Of a stretch of DNA of 64,000 nucleotides, positions 1 to 12,989 are shown in pieces. A model generated the notes under the pieces. That model was not told the DNA's origin. It made no database searches and saw nothing but the letters and a program-made list of their open reading frames with translations. This DNA is from Plantago ovata. Its lineage: Eukaryota; Streptophyta; Magnoliopsida; Lamiales; Plantaginaceae. The stretch lies in assembly GCA_028274465.1 (NCBI GenBank), contig CM051456.1:78912753-78976752 (forward strand). The letters are read 5' to 3'. The position numbers and the translations under genes were made by a program. Position 1 is the first letter of the stretch, and each line of letters opens with the position of its first letter.

Positions 1-956
1 CAAATCACTAACATACAATCCTATAGCTTTCATTGACCAACGAGTTTGTCACATACTCTATTCGAATATATTTTATAGGCAACTACGAATCATATGAAGT
101 AATTTGCAGCAAGATTGACTCACAACCTCATGTAAGCATAAGCATAATCCATAACATGCATAATTCTACATTCTACAACCAACACAAAGGATTTAGCTAC
201 TCATATTCATCAACATAGACATCAATTCATATGAATAATAATCAGAATACATCAAATCAAACTACAAGACAAGAGAGTGATACAAGTTACCACCAAAGCT
301 GTCACTAATCGGTGGAAAGCAAAGAAAACCTCTCCGTAGATGATTACAAAGGATGAATTCCAATCAAAATCTCGAATCCCAACCTAAATTACAATGAATC
401 TATGAGTTTCTCTGAGTTTTTGGGGCTTAGGGCTGTCCAAAACTCGTCTCCAATGTTCTGTATATCAAAAAGTAACTCCAAAATCAAGTAATGAAGGCAA
501 AATCTGGATCTGTAACGTCTGCCAAGCGCTTCGCTTGGGCAGAGCCAAGCGAAGCGCTTGCTTCCTGTTCCTCTTTTGAAATCTCCTGAAATTCCAAGCG
601 TCCCGCTTCTCCAATACCAAGCGAAGGGCTTGCCTCCTGGGCAGATTTTGGCCTCGAAACTCGATCTTTTGCCCACGAACGTCCCTCGGGTGCCTTGGGC
701 TCGTCCTTCTCGGCACTTATTGGGGCTCAGACACTCACGAACAAGCCACGGAGATTGGGGAACTTCAACGGGGCCATCTTTTCCATCAAAAAAGCTCGTT
801 TTTAGCTCCAAAAACGCCGTTTCGTACCTAAGTGCCTGAAAATGCAGAAAACACAAAACGTGACACTATTCTACAAAACTAACCAAAAAACAAGGCTAAA
901 AGATAGCAAAAGAAGGTAAAAAAGACAAGATGAACGCGTAAAAAATACGTTCATCA
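1..956 (-). mobile_element. LTR fragment of an MG-like (mini-gag) element, minus strand
   Basis: The sequence ends at the window-right side in CGTTCATCA, the reverse complement of the TGATGAACG start of the MG-1 LTR at 32225. It follows that LTR in reverse through the same landmarks (block around the GTGACACTATTCTACAAAAC segment, a GC-rich AAGCGCTTCGCTTGG cluster, the repeated TAGCTACTCAT segment), but is clearly diverged, so it is a sister subfamily. It lies in the chromovirus just where reverse transcriptase begins; the uninterrupted sequence is seen at 29595-29610. Its other end is outside the window, so completeness and TSD cannot be judged. No coding potential is visible in it. Confidence 0.75.
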
Positions 957-2770
957 TGAGTCTTGAGTTCCTTAAGCTCAGCAGGTGCCATTCTATAGGG
1001 TGACTTCGAAATGGGTGCGGTTCCAGGTACCAGATCAATACTAAACTCCACTTCTCGTTCAGGGGGTACATAATCCAGCTTCTCAGGGAAAACACCCTTG
1101 AATTCCTTAACCACCCTAACTTCCTCGATTTTTGGTTGATCTTTAGGTTTATTGATCAGATACGCCAAAAAACAGGTAGCACCCTTCACGTACAGCCTCC
1201 TAGCTTCCATGGCAGACAGTAGAAACTTCTCATCCTTTCTCTTATCTCCTTTCCACACGACTTTCTCCTCTCCAGGTTTTCCCAGGGATATAGCCTTGGT
1301 TCGACAATCCAGTTGTGCGTAGTGCTCGGACAACCAATCCATACCCAGAATAACATCGTAGGTTGAAAGAGGTAGAAAGATAAGGTCAGCAGAGAAAGTT
1401 CTTCCTAGGATAGAAATTTCGCAACGCTCGATGAACTTCTTAGTGATTAAACTAGCTCCCAAAGGCGTACATACTTCTAAAGCGTGGGGTAAAACTTTGT
1501 ACGGTAAAACGAGTGACTCAGCAAATACTTCAGCAATAAATGAATGCGTAGCACCAGGATCAAATAAAGCTTCAGAAGAAGTTTGAGCGATCAGTAGCGT
1601 ACCTTCAACCACATTCGCGGCGTCAGGAACTTCATGACCACCTATACTGTAAACTCGGGGCTTAGCCATAGTACCCTTTCCGTCATTTCTCGGAGCATAG
1701 CCTCCTGGTCTTCCTCCTTTGACAATGGCATGACGGTTCGGACAGTGGCTGATCTTGTGATCCTTGCTCCCACAAGCCAAACACAAGCCTTGTCTCTTCC
1801 AGTAGTTATTCTCATCGTGGTTGACTCCTCCACAGTAGTTGCAGTTTTTCCTTGCCTGGGATGACTGCCCAGACCCTCCACTGGTGTTGCGGGAACGGTT
1901 TTCCTGCTGATTACGGGGATACTTCGCCGGTGGTGCTTGATATCCGGATTGATACCCACCTCGACTCTCCCTCTTGTATCCAGATTGGCTTCCTCCTCCT
2001 TGGTTCCCAGAAGAACTAGAGTAGCTCCTCTTGCTAGAGTACGGCTTATCAGCCATCTTGATTTCTTTGAGACCACTTTCTACCTCGGAAGCGAGTTCGA
2101 CAGCCTTGAGGTAGGTAGGCATGTTGGTCCCAAACAAACTGTACCGGATCTCAGAGTTCAGACCCTTCACAAAGTGGCGCACATTCTCCCGTTCATCGTC
2201 CTGGAAATGCGGCACATACTTCAATAGTCGGGTAAATTCTGAGTCGTAGTCGGCAACATCCATGTTCCCTTGCACTAAAGCCTGGAACTCGTCCCTCCTG
2301 TTCTCGCGGACCAGGCGAGGCACGTACTTGTCCATGAAATCCTTGTTGAAGTTCTCCCAGGTGCGAGCAACTCCCTCTTGCCTCCATCTTGCATTCACGG
2401 CCCTCCACCAGTTCCTGGCGGCTCCCACGAACTGGAAAGCTGCAAGCTCAATTTTCCTCTCGTCCGGATAGTGCAGGATCGAGAATAAGTTCTCCATACT
2501 CTCTAACCAGAGCTCAGCCTTACGGGCATCAGGCGTTCCCTCGAACATTTCAGGATGGAACCGAGTGAAACGTTCCACAGCTTGATCGATGGTCTGAATC
2601 GGTGGTGGTGGCGGAGGAGCTGGCTGAACAGGTGGTGCTCTAACGTGGCGAATGGTTTCGCTGAAATTTCCCAAAGCGGCGATGATGCGGTCCATTTGGT
2701 CTCCATTTTCAGCATGTTGATCATCTCCACTCCCATTGCTGCTGGTACCACGAGTGTTTCTGCGATTCAT
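957..2770 (-). pseudogene. gag-pro: Chromovirus gag and protease (left copy, partial)
   Basis: Gag builds the virus-like particle and the protease processes it. The reading begins with MNRRNTRG at 2770. Residues about 65-235 are the plant retrotransposon gag capsid fold (the FEGTPDARKAELWLESME and WENFNKDFMDKYVP segments). A Ser/Gly/Gln/Arg-rich linker follows. A CCHC zinc knuckle (C-X2-C-X4-H-X4-C, CLACGSKDHKISHC) lies near residues 330-343. The aspartic protease active site is ALFDPGATHSF near residue 404, and DVILGMDWL near 472 is its C-terminal flap region. The DPGATHSF form is typical of the Tekay/Del lineage. The reading reaches the first reverse transcriptase residues (PYRMAPAELKELKT) and then meets the inserted LTR. 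The copy at 29595-31392 is its near twin. Confidence 0.85.
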
Positions 2771-3134
2771 TCTAAAAAAGGGGCACTACTTACCAGTTGA
2801 TTTAACAACCTCGAATCTCTAACTTAGAAAAAGAATGGAAAAAGGGACTAAGGCAGGTACTTAATCTTCTACAACAGGTATGTAACTGAGCAGTGAAGAA
2901 AACATGCCTTGAACTTTAAAACAAAACGCAAAATCAAGAAATCAACGTAGTCTCAAATAAACCAAGCATGCAATTTATTCAAAGGAAAACCAGTCTCTAC
3001 TCGTCTTAGCGAGTAAACGGAAAACCACATAGTCAAGTAAACGGAAAAGCGTAAACAGTTTCAGTCGGGCTGAACTAAAAAAAAACTTGCTTGGCAAAAG
3101 GGAACTTCGGTACGAGCTCGAAAAGGCATCTATC

Positions 3135-3586
3135 CTAATAAACGTCCTCGATATCGTCTTCGAAACGTCGTTCGGGCACGTGTGAATCTTCTCCTTCTTT
3201 CTCAGAGGGGTCCTCCTCGGGTTCTTCTTCGGGTTCTTCTTTGGGTTCTTCCTCATCCTCCACTCTACGTGAAGGTCCGCAACCCTCGGGAAACATCCTC
3301 CGAGCCTTCCTCTTACGAATCTTGGTGCCTAGGTTGGACGTGGTTAACGAGACAAAGTCGAAGTGCTCCTTTGCGGCGCGTAAAGCCATCTTAAGGAATC
3401 TGATTTCCGCGTCCTTCGTTGCCATTTCGTCTTGAAGCTTCATGTTTTCCAGCCAGTAGTGGTCTCGTTCGCGAACGACCCTGTCCATCACACTTCCAGT
3501 GTAAATGCCAATGACGGGAACGGTGGTATAACGGTTAAACTCCCCTCGACTAGGCGGTAACGAATGACTTTCTTTTCGGTACTCAT
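3135..3586 (-). pseudogene. Leader ORF upstream of chromovirus gag (left copy)
   Basis: A reading frame between the PBS and gag. It is conserved with the copy at 31757-32209, which is open through about 150 residues. The likely start is the ATGAGTACCG codon at 3586. The middle (VMDRVVRERDHYWLENM onward) is heptad-like and probably coiled coil; the C-terminal third is very rich in Glu and Asp. The protein is not recognised. It precedes gag by about 360 bases. The left copy is slightly damaged. It could be a chance conserved leader, but amino-acid similarity between the two copies argues for former coding use. Confidence 0.5.
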
Positions 3587-3850
3587 ACCTATCTTTAAGC
3601 ACATGCGTATTTATCTAGTTAATAACTACGTCAAAATCAAAAGCATCCACAGAAGTTCAATAGTTTCAGAAACGGATCAGAAAGACGTCAGAATCAGAAT
3701 AGAGAAGATGAAGAAACAGTCTAAGGTTAGTACGTAAGACTCGGATCAGAAAAGTAAAAGAAAGTGCAAGACCTAACCAGCGACTCGGACCCTCACATAC
3801 ACCCCAAAGGTCAAAAGATACTATCCTAGCAAGCTCGAGTTTGAACTCAA

Positions 3851-3862
3851 GCTCTGATACCA
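3851..3862 (-). promoter_or_regulatory. Primer binding site (tRNA-Met type) of left chromovirus
   Basis: GCTCTGATACCA on the plus strand is TGGTATCAGAGC on the minus strand, the complement of the initiator tRNA-Met 3' end, two bases from the LTR end at 3865. It fixes the orientation (minus) and shows that the LTR to its right is a 5' LTR for this internal region. Confidence 0.9.
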
Positions 3863-4665
3863 ACTGTAACGGTATCGTTTTTGAAAACAAATAAATTTCT
3901 TGGAAAGAGAAAAATCCGAAATAATTTTAAAAACAACGGTCGGCAATAAATTCCATAACAATATTTGGCGCGCACAGCGCTAACAGAATCAAGTAAGAAT
4001 ACAACGATAACTTAGAAGTCAAAAGAATAACAACTAGTGAAGAAAGTGAAAAGTTTCATCTTCTTATTTTGAAATAAACAAAACCCCAGAGACATCCCAG
4101 ACCCTTCTCTCAGTCGCTGGCATCCTACTCGCGTGCATCCTCAGCAGTATCTGGAAGGAAGGAATTTTTGAAAACAAAGAGAGCGTGACATAAAGGATCT
4201 CAGTGAGGTTCTAAGTTAACAAACAGAAAGTAAACAGTTTTTGAAAACAAAATCCTTTGCAGCATATGAAATAACAAACAGAACAGATCACATAACAGAA
4301 TGACAGAACAGATAAGTCGAATATCGTTGGTGCAACCCGCCTTGTTACTCCTACTCCAAGATTGCCCTTATAGCTCCCTCCAGAGGGTGCACAACTCCGG
4401 ACAGAAACAGAAACCCCCGTGTACTTTGGGGAAACAGAACCTACGACCCTAATAGACCTCAGCGACTACTGCCTCGCGCCTAAAAGGGAGTTGACTAGGC
4501 AATAATCAAGCAAACCCGATAGTCCTCTACTACCCAAGCCTACCGAATTACGACCTAATCGACCGGTCAACTGAAACAGACAGAACAGATACAGATACAG
4601 AACAGACAGATACGAATAATCAAACACCGAGAAGTGTTCCTGCAGAAAACTTAATCCAGAACAGA

Positions 4666-4670
4666 GTAGC
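4666..4670. repeat. Target-site duplication of Angela-1 (GTAGC, left)
   Basis: GTAGC here and at 23067-23071 flank Angela-1. The uninterrupted chromovirus LTR at about 46730-46760 has a single GTAGC, which directly shows the empty site. Confidence 0.9.
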
Positions 4671-6766
4671 TGATAGTGTATATGTCCTAGAGACAGTCCT
4701 TACTAAGGGCATGGTGCCCTTATAGAGGGCATATATGTACTATTACACACGTCAACGTAATATAATATATGTTTGTTGCATTTTACTATTGAGTATCGCT
4801 TTCATATTTATATTACACCAGGCTGCAGCATGTCATATCTTTATTACTGTCTGTATTGATATTAAACATGTCCCCTCGGATAGATGACCGATCACATAGA
4901 TAGTGGGAGCTCTGTGAGTTATCATCTATCCCAAACTCTCCCTAGTCGAGGTTCATCTCGGATGTGGGGGTCTGAATGAACCAGACAAACTAGCATGCGT
5001 GGAGGTTATACTTGTTGGAGCAAGTGTGAGACGATCCCACGGCCACGGAACGGATTGTTGGACAATCGAGAAACGTTCCCATAACTGCGCATGGTTGTTC
5101 GAAGAAGCTTTATCGAACAATAGAAGTACCCACCGGACACTCCCATCGATGTATAATCTACACCGAAGTGTCTATGGGAACCGGTGAGTTGTCGAAGTGA
5201 TGTCATTCGTCCTTTGTACTTGCAGGACTTTATCATCACATTTGTTGCCCCATATCCTTGGTGGACCCGTCGATGTCAGCTCTGAATAAGCAGCTGATCT
5301 AAGACACGATCCAGGATTATGGCTAAATACAAATGGGGGTGATAAGTGATTCTGTGAAGGATTCATCTCTCAAGTGTAGCACAGGAGAGCACTGCTCATA
5401 GTCTGCATAGTTGTGTTGATAAAGTCACTGGCCAGTGCAAATGATATATTATGATGGTCATAAGTATATCTTAACCAAGCAACTCCCTGAGACGCCCGTG
5501 GATGTATTATTGGGATAGACACTTCATCGATCCTAGATACATTTCGAGCAAGTCAGATGAAGAGACGTTACCATCGCCGCGTTGAGCGCAACAGGCTTCG
5601 CAACGAAAGGGTTAGCTTTGAGAAACCTCTCTAACGTCCTCACGTATTAATATTGCAAATGGAACCGTCTAGGATTTCCATGTTGCCTAGTCTAGGACTT
5701 GCTTAATACGGTGAGGCCCTATGGGTCACATTATGTAGTGATTCAGTCTATCAGAATATCCTTGAAGATGGAATCGCAATTAATTTGGAATTAATTGTGA
5801 TTGATGGATTATAATTGATTTGGAATTAATTATAATATTTGGTGGCTCAATTAATGGTTTGGAATTATTAATTTAATTGGCTAATTAATTGTATTTTATG
5901 TAAATACAATTAAAGATTATATTTTGGAAATATAATGGAGGTTTGATTAGAAAGGATATGTTAATTTAGAATTAACATATGCACTTGGGCAAAATCTACT
6001 TGGAGTTTGAATTGCCTTAGAAATATAAGTGGGTCCCAAAATTGGGACCCACCTCCCGTAGGAAAAGGCGCGCGCGCGCATGATTAATAAGGGGAAGGAG
6101 TTCGACTCCTTCCTCTATTAGAACTCCAAGGGATAAGTTAGATTTTACTGATTGAGTTTTGATTTGATTGGGAATGAATCTAGACTTGATATTGGTTTTC
6201 TTGTGCGATAAGAATTAGATTCTTATTCATTTACAAAGTCTAATTGCTTATGCTTTAGGCTTCTATAGACTACTATATATAGTGGACTATTAGAGAGCTT
6301 TTGACACACAGTTGTGAACACAGTTTCAGACATAGACTTTCACAGTTATTCTACCCAGTTTTCATAGAGAAAATAAAAGCTCTACCCTCCTCCCTTAGCC
6401 ACCCACGCGCCCCACCTCACCGGAGGAATTGCCACCCCGTCTTCTTGGTCACACAAAGAATATCCTAGCATTCTTCCGATAGGCTGTTCATCCGTGGATA
6501 CCAAGGTTGAGGTTCTAGGAGCTGGAAACTAACTCTTATTGTCTTGCAGATATAAGGAGCATTGTAGATATCTTCGACTTCGACGAAGGAGAAGATACAC
6601 CGGAATATTACGAAGACTTGGAAGCTGCTTTGGAAGTAAGGTTAGTCTTCTAATTGACGTGTTTATATATATACGACATATGCATAATCAATTAACCTTC
6701 ATGTTAAGAAATTTTTTGAAATTCCGCTGCGTACCCTAGGGGTAACTCTGACCGTATTTTCTTACA
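4671..6766 (+). repeat. Angela-1 5' LTR
   Basis: TGATAGTGTA to CTTACA, 2096 bp, ending one base before the PBS. A TATA-like CTATATATAG lies at 6273-6282, so U3 is about 1.6 kb. A GC-alternating run (GCGCGCGCGC) lies near 6068. The 3' partner is 12742-12989 plus 21218-23066. Confidence 0.9.
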
Positions 6767-6767
6767 G

Positions 6768-6779
6768 TGGTATCAGAGC
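6768..6779 (+). promoter_or_regulatory. Angela-1 primer binding site (tRNA-Met type)
   Basis: TGGTATCAGAGC, complementary to the initiator tRNA-Met 3' end, one base after the 5' LTR. Standard position and sequence for plant copia elements. Confidence 0.9.
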
Positions 6780-6950
6780 GAGGTTAATTGATTACGTATA
6801 TACGTATATATATTGTATGATTTTGTAGATATGTGGATGCAATTGATTCTATGATAAATTCGATTTTCAAAAGTTTTGTTTTTATATAAATTTAGAATTT
6901 ATATTTTTCAAAAACAAAAAAAAAAAAAATTTATATATATATATTTTTTT

Positions 6951-7315
<365 letters not shown>

Positions 7316-7780
7316 GGGTTGGACCCAAAATCGAAGTTTTGAAAGTTTTGAAGATTGAATTTTATATTTGGAATATAAATATGATTTAATTGTAATTGTT
7401 TTAAACTAGAGGGGTTAAATTTAATTAGTATAAAGTTAAAGGGCTTATTTGTAATTTATCAATTTATTGTTTATTGCAAATTAGTCCTTCTACTTTTGAA
7501 TTTTAGATTTAACACCTCCAAGGTTTTTAAAATTACAATTAAGTCCTTCGGGTTTTCGAAAATTGCTACTTGGTCAATAGAATTTTCGATTATTCAATCT
7601 AGTCCAAATTTTCAATTATTTCATAGAGATTATAAGTATGAGATTATAATTTTCATAATGAAATTATGAAGTCATTTGTCATCCACATAGGCTACTACTT
7701 GTTTTATATGCTCTATATGCTATTGTTTGACAATGCATGTTTAAATACCATGTTTTTACATTCCGTTCGACCGTCATGCA

Positions 7781-7940
7781 TGCGAGAGTAGGCGGCGCCC
7801 TCTTATATGTCGGACCGCGTATTTATGTATGGGTAGGCGGCACCCATTATGTGCTTGACCTCGTTTAGAACTAGAATGGATAGGCGGCATCCATTACGTG
7901 TAGACCGTTCATGCATGATGGGTAGGCGGCGCCCTTATTT
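7781..7940 (+). repeat. Four tandem leader hairpins with conserved AGGCGGC loop (Angela-1)
   Basis: Four units about 42-47 bases apart each form a short stem around a purine/GC loop. Unit 1 pairs AGAG (7785-7788) with CTCT (7800-7803). Unit 2 pairs ATGGGT (7829-7834) with ACCCAT (7842-7847). Unit 3 pairs ATGGAT (7876-7881) with ATCCAT (7889-7894). Unit 4 pairs GGGT (7920-7923) with GCCC (7931-7934). The loop AGGCGGC is kept while stem bases change in pairs. The array lies in the untranslated leader, upstream of gag, and recurs in Angela-2 at 59080-59236. Confidence 0.7.
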
Positions 7941-8506
7941 GTTTGTAGATGACTGATAACAACCCTCAAGCTACAAGCCCCAACTAATATAAGTACAGAA
8001 ATATATATATGTATATATTTCTGAGATGCTTTCCATAGGGTGCTTTAATTCTGAACTTTCATTGCGTTTTCTTGTATTGGCGACCTCGTCTTACAGACTC
8101 GCAGTAATCGTCAGATTAGAGTAAGCCTATGGTTATGACTTACTGCATATTGTATCTAGCGACCTCGATAGGTACAATATGTAGGGCATCGGGTTAAATT
8201 AGATTTAACAACCAAGAGTTGCGTGACGCAATTGGATAGTCTTACTAGTCCTACCGGTCATATTATGCTATACGACCAGCCCCCGTTGGAGTATGGCATA
8301 GTATGGATTTGGATCTTGGCCACTACGGTAACATGTTGGACATTACCCGTATGTTTGTTGTGGAGGCAAGCATATGTGAAAATAGTGGGAGCTAAACAGC
8401 TAAAGGACCTTGTTGTTTAGTTATGTTGACTGTGTATTTAGAAATAATATTTCAATAGTTGATTTATTGTTTTCGTTCTATATTATTTCTCCTTAGGATA
8501 TTAGAT

Positions 8507-11500
8507 ATGGCGAGTATCTCGCTCCGTGCTGTCTTGGAGAAGCAAATTTTAACCAGACCAAACTTCCTAGATTGGATCAGGAATATACGTTTGGTGCTGA
8601 GGTACGAAAAGATTGAGTACGTCTTGGACGAGGTCATTCCCGTGTGCCCCGAAAATCAGACTGCCGATCAGGTTGCTGCTTGGAATCAAGCCAACAAGGT
8701 AAGGTCTGATAAGCATCTTGAGGATGCTAAATCCGCGCAGTGTATTATGCTGGCGGCAATGAGCAATGAGCTGCAGAGGCAACATGAAAGCATGTTGCCG
8801 TATGAGATGTTAAAACATCTTGAGTCGTTCTTTAAGACGACAGCTAGAAGTGTTGAATTTGATTTGATCAAAGACATACACAGATGCAAGCTCAGTGAAG
8901 GAGGGAACATGTCTGAGCATTTTCTCAAAATGATTGGTCTCTTTGAAAAGCTTGCCGATGCCGGCGTTAAGCTAGAGAACAAGATCATGGTGATCTTTGT
9001 CCTTCAATCATTGCCGAGTTCGTATTCGCAGTTCATCATTAATTACACGATGAATGCGAAGGACGTAACACTGCCTGAACTTCATAATCTGCTGAAGACA
9101 TATGATCAAACTCTTCCTAAGAAGGAAAAGTCGATCATGCTTGTTGGGCAACCGTCTAACTCAAACCCGAAAAGCAAAGGTGCTAAGGGTAAGGGAATGT
9201 CGGGAGCCAAGGCTAACACTTGGAGTGATAAGCCTAAGCGTCCGAACCACAAAAGGAACTTCAAGAAAAGCGGAACGGTGCGCACAGATGAATGTCTTTT
9301 CTGTAAGCAGAAAGGACATTGGAAAAAAGATTGCCCAAAGCTTAGGGCAGATCAAGCTAAGAAGTCATCAGCTTCTGGCTCAGGTATGTTTGTTATTGAA
9401 AGGAACATGACTACTTTTGACTCCAATGGTTGGGTATTAGATACAGCCTGTGGCTCACACATTTGTAATAATGTGCAGGAGCTAATTGATCACAGGCTAG
9501 TCAAGCGAGGTGAAATCGACTTGCATGTTGGGAACGGCAATCCAGTTGAAGCCAAACGCGTTGGACGCAGCAAGATAGATTTACCCTCGGGACAATGTTT
9601 AGAACTTGATAATGTTTATTTTGTTCCATCCATTGTCAGAAATATTATTTCCATTCCATTGTTAGACAATATGGGTTTTTCCTTTCGATTTGCGAATAAT
9701 ACTTGTTATTTTTCATTAAATGATCAGTATTATGGAAAGGCTCGCTTGGTGAATGGTTTATATATTTTGCAAAGTAGTCTACCTTTATTTCAAATACATA
9801 ACAAACAACCGTCTTCAAGTAAGAAGAATAATCCATCTTATCTATGGCATTGTCGGCTAGGCCATATCAATGAAACACGGATTCAAAGACTAAGGAAGTT
9901 GGACTACTTAGAACCATTTGATTTTGAATCATATGGTACATGTGAATCTTGTGTTAAGGGTAAGATGACGAACAAACCTTTTGTTGGACAAGGTGTTCGT
10001 GCCACTCGCTGCTTAGAGCTCATACATACCGATGTATGTGGACCATTTAAAGTCCATGCGCGTGGGGGTTATCCTTACTTCGTTACCTTTACTAACGATT
10101 TCTCAAGGTATGGATATGTTTATCTTATGAAGAATAAATCCGAGACCTTTGGGAAATTCAAGGAGTTTAGGAATGAGGTCGAGAATGAATTGAACCTAAG
10201 GATAGTCACTCTTCGATCAGATCGAGGAGGTGAATACCTTAGTGAAGAGTTTATCGATTACTTGAAGGAAAATGGAATTCAATCGCAATGGACTCCTCCT
10301 GGAACACCATAGTTAAATGGTGTGTCTGAGAGGAGGAATCGAACCCTGTTAGACATGGTAAGATCAATGATTGGATTCTCGACTCTTCCAAAGTATCTGT
10401 GGGGATATGCACTATAAACTGCAATCTACATTCTGAACCGTGTACCATCTAAATCAGTGGAGAAAACTCCTTATGAGTTATGGAAGGGAAAGAAGCCTTC
10501 ACTAGGCTATCTTAGACCCTAGGGCTGTCCTGCGATAGTCAAGCTGATGCTCACTGATAAGTTAGATGCCAAGGGTGTCAAAGTATATTTCATAGGCTAT
10601 AGTCGTCAGACGAGAGGCTATGAATTCTATCATGCTGAAGATCACAAGGTGATCGTGTCTAGAAACGTGAAGTTTTTAGAAGCTGAATACCTCGAAGAAG
10701 AGAGGTTAGATGATATGATAGAACTTGAAGAAATTCAAGACTTTGACACGCGCGAACATGAGGTCTCTAAATCTTCTGATTTGGACTCAAGTTCAGTGGG
10801 AGCTTTCGAAGCAGACAAGGGTGATGATATGACACTTGCTAGGCATGTCATAGTCATTGGGAGTCCTGTGATTAGATCAACAGTTGAAACCACACCAATT
10901 GAACCCGTTGTCAACCAACCTGTGCAACAAGTTGCACAAGAGCAGCCTCCCGCAAGGGAACAAGGTCGCGCCCAACGACCAGCTGCATCAGTACCCACTG
11001 ATAATGTTCGTGTTACACGAAGCCAAAAAAGAAAAGCACCAGAACAAGTCGAGCTCCGTAGGTCGAAGAGGATCCTAAGAGGACATCTGAAGCAAAGCCT
11101 TATGATAGAAGACATCAGTGAACTTGATGTCAGTTTATCAGATCGGGAAGATCCCGAGACCTACAAAGAGGCAATAATTGATATTGACTCAGACAAATGG
11201 CAAGAGGCCATGGAATTAGAAATGGATTCAATGTAACAGAACCATGTTTGGAACTTGGTAGACTTGCCCCAAGGGGTTAGACCAATTGGGTGCAAATGGG
11301 TCTTTAAACGAAAGACAGATGCCGATGGCAAGGTACAAACGCACAAAGCTAGGCTTGTGGCAAAAGGCTACACGCAAAGGTATGGCATCGATTACGATGA
11401 AACCTTTTCACCGGTAGCAAAATTGATGTCCATTCGAATTCTACTTGCGCTAGCTGCCTACTATGATTATGAAATCTGGCAGATGGATGTAAAGACAGCC

Positions 11501-12721
11501 TTCCTTAATGACAACCTTGAGGAAGAGGTCTATATGGTACAGCCGGAAGGTTTTATTAGTAAAACCAGGCCAACTGCTGTATGCAAATTACAAAGATCCA
11601 TCTATGGGCTAAAGCAAGCGTCAAGGAGCTGGAATATCCGCTTTGATGAAGCTGTCAAATCGGTTGACTTCATCAGAAGCAAGGAAGATCCCTGTGTCTA
11701 CGCGAGACACAGCGACAAAGGAGTTGTTTTCATGATCATTTATGTAGATGACATTTTGATCATGGGAAACAATCTCTCTATGCTAGAAGAGACCAAAGAT
11801 TGGTTATCAAGTACATTCTCGATGAAGGACTTGGGTGAAGCGAACTACATCCTAGGGATCAAGATCTTTAGAGATAGATCCAAGAGGATGTTAGGAATGA
11901 CACAGTCCACCTACATCGACAAAATACTGAAGCGTTATAAGATGGACGAGTCAAAGAGAGGCTTTCTCCCAACTAGGCATGGGATTATCTTATCAGTTAA
12001 GGGTGGTCCTAAAACTGATGAAGAGAGAAATGCAATGAGTCGTGTGCCCTATGCTTCGGCAGTAGGGTCTATAATGTATGCAATGAATTGCACAAGGCCC
12101 GGTGTGGCATATGCGCTTAGTGTCACTTGTCGACACCAACAGAATCCAGGAGTACCTCACTGGACTGGTGTGAAGAACATTCTTAAGTACCTTAGACGGA
12201 CTAAAGAGATGTTCTTGGTGTTTGGTGGAGAACCAGAATTAAAGATGTCTGGGTATGTCGACGCTGGATTTGAATCAGATCCTGATGACTTTAAGTCACA
12301 GACAGGATACGTATTCAAATTGAACGGAGGAGTTGTCTGTTGGAAGAGCTCTAAGCAAGCCACGGTTACTGACTCATCCACAGAGGCCGAGTACATTGCT
12401 GCATCAGAAGCATCGAAAGAAGCTGTCTGGATTTCAGAGTTCTTGAAGGAATTGAGGGTTGTTCCTGCTCCTAGTCCAATAACGATTTATTGTGACAATA
12501 CGGGCGCCGTCGCTCAAGCTAGGGAGCCTAGATCTACAAACAAGAACAAACATGTACTTAGAAAATATCACGTTATACGTGAGATTATAGATAGAGGAGA
12601 AGTTAGTATAGAACGTGTCTCTACCACGGACAACGTGGCAGATCCTTTCACCAAGGTCTTATCAGTGGAAGTCCACTTAAGAAATTATGCTAATATGGGC
12701 ATTAGGCATAAAGGTGACTAG
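8507..12721 (+). pseudogene. gag-pol: Angela-1 gag-pol polyprotein region (Ty1/copia order)
   Basis: Fossil coding region starting at [13 protein letters not shown] (8507). Parts in order: gag with the copia capsid-type domain (about 8507-9150), basic linker, CCHC zinc knuckle [14 protein letters not shown] (9293-9334); protease active site WVLDTACGSHIC (9430-9465); integrase zinc site with HCRLGHIN near 9847 and CESCVKGKM near 9941, then catalytic Asp in HTDVCGPF (about 10024) and in LRSDRGGEY (about 10210), and Glu in the SERRNRT segment (about 10330); a low-complexity linker (about 10730-11150); reverse transcriptase (11255-12000) with YVDDILI at 11741; RNase H with DAGFES near 12260 and STEAEYIAASEA near 12380. 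The order integrase before RT defines Ty1/copia. Broken in about three places. Angela-2 (56223-58522) is a close relative. Confidence 0.9.
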
Positions 12722-12730
12722 CTCTAGTCC

Positions 12731-12741
12731 AAGTGGGAGAT
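12731..12741 (+). promoter_or_regulatory. Angela-1 polypurine tract
   Basis: AAGTGGGAGAT immediately precedes the 3' LTR start TGATAGTG at 12742, the expected primer site for plus-strand DNA. Confidence 0.8.
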
Positions 12742-12989
12742 TGATAGTGTATATGTCCTAGAGACAGTCCTTACTAAGGGCATGGTGCCCTTATAGAGGG
12801 CATATATGTACTATTACACAGGTCAACGTAATATAATATATGTTTGTTGCATTTTACTATTGAGTATCGCTTTCATATTTATATTACACCAGGCTGCAGC
12901 ATGTCATATCTTTATTACTGTCTGTATTGATATTAAACATGTCCCCTCGGATAGATGACCGATCACATAGATAGTGGGAGCTATGTGAG

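Larger units (their letters stand above)
957..3864 (-). mobile_element. Left chromovirus (Ty3/gypsy, Tekay-like) internal region, 5' part
   Basis: This is the leader, gag and protease part of a minus-strand Ty3/gypsy element, read right to left from the PBS at 3851-3862. It is nearly identical to 29595-32224 of the right-hand chromovirus. It is cut on the left by the LTR at 1-956; the rest of pol lies outside the window. It uses the LTR at 3865-24790 as its 5' LTR, while the right-hand element uses the same LTR as its 3' LTR. A fossil; coding parts are mostly open but incomplete in this window. Confidence 0.85.

Noticed and set aside
7781-7940. CRISPR-like array
   Set aside because: Repeat units are imperfect, only four, without unique spacers of constant length, and this is plant retrotransposon leader.
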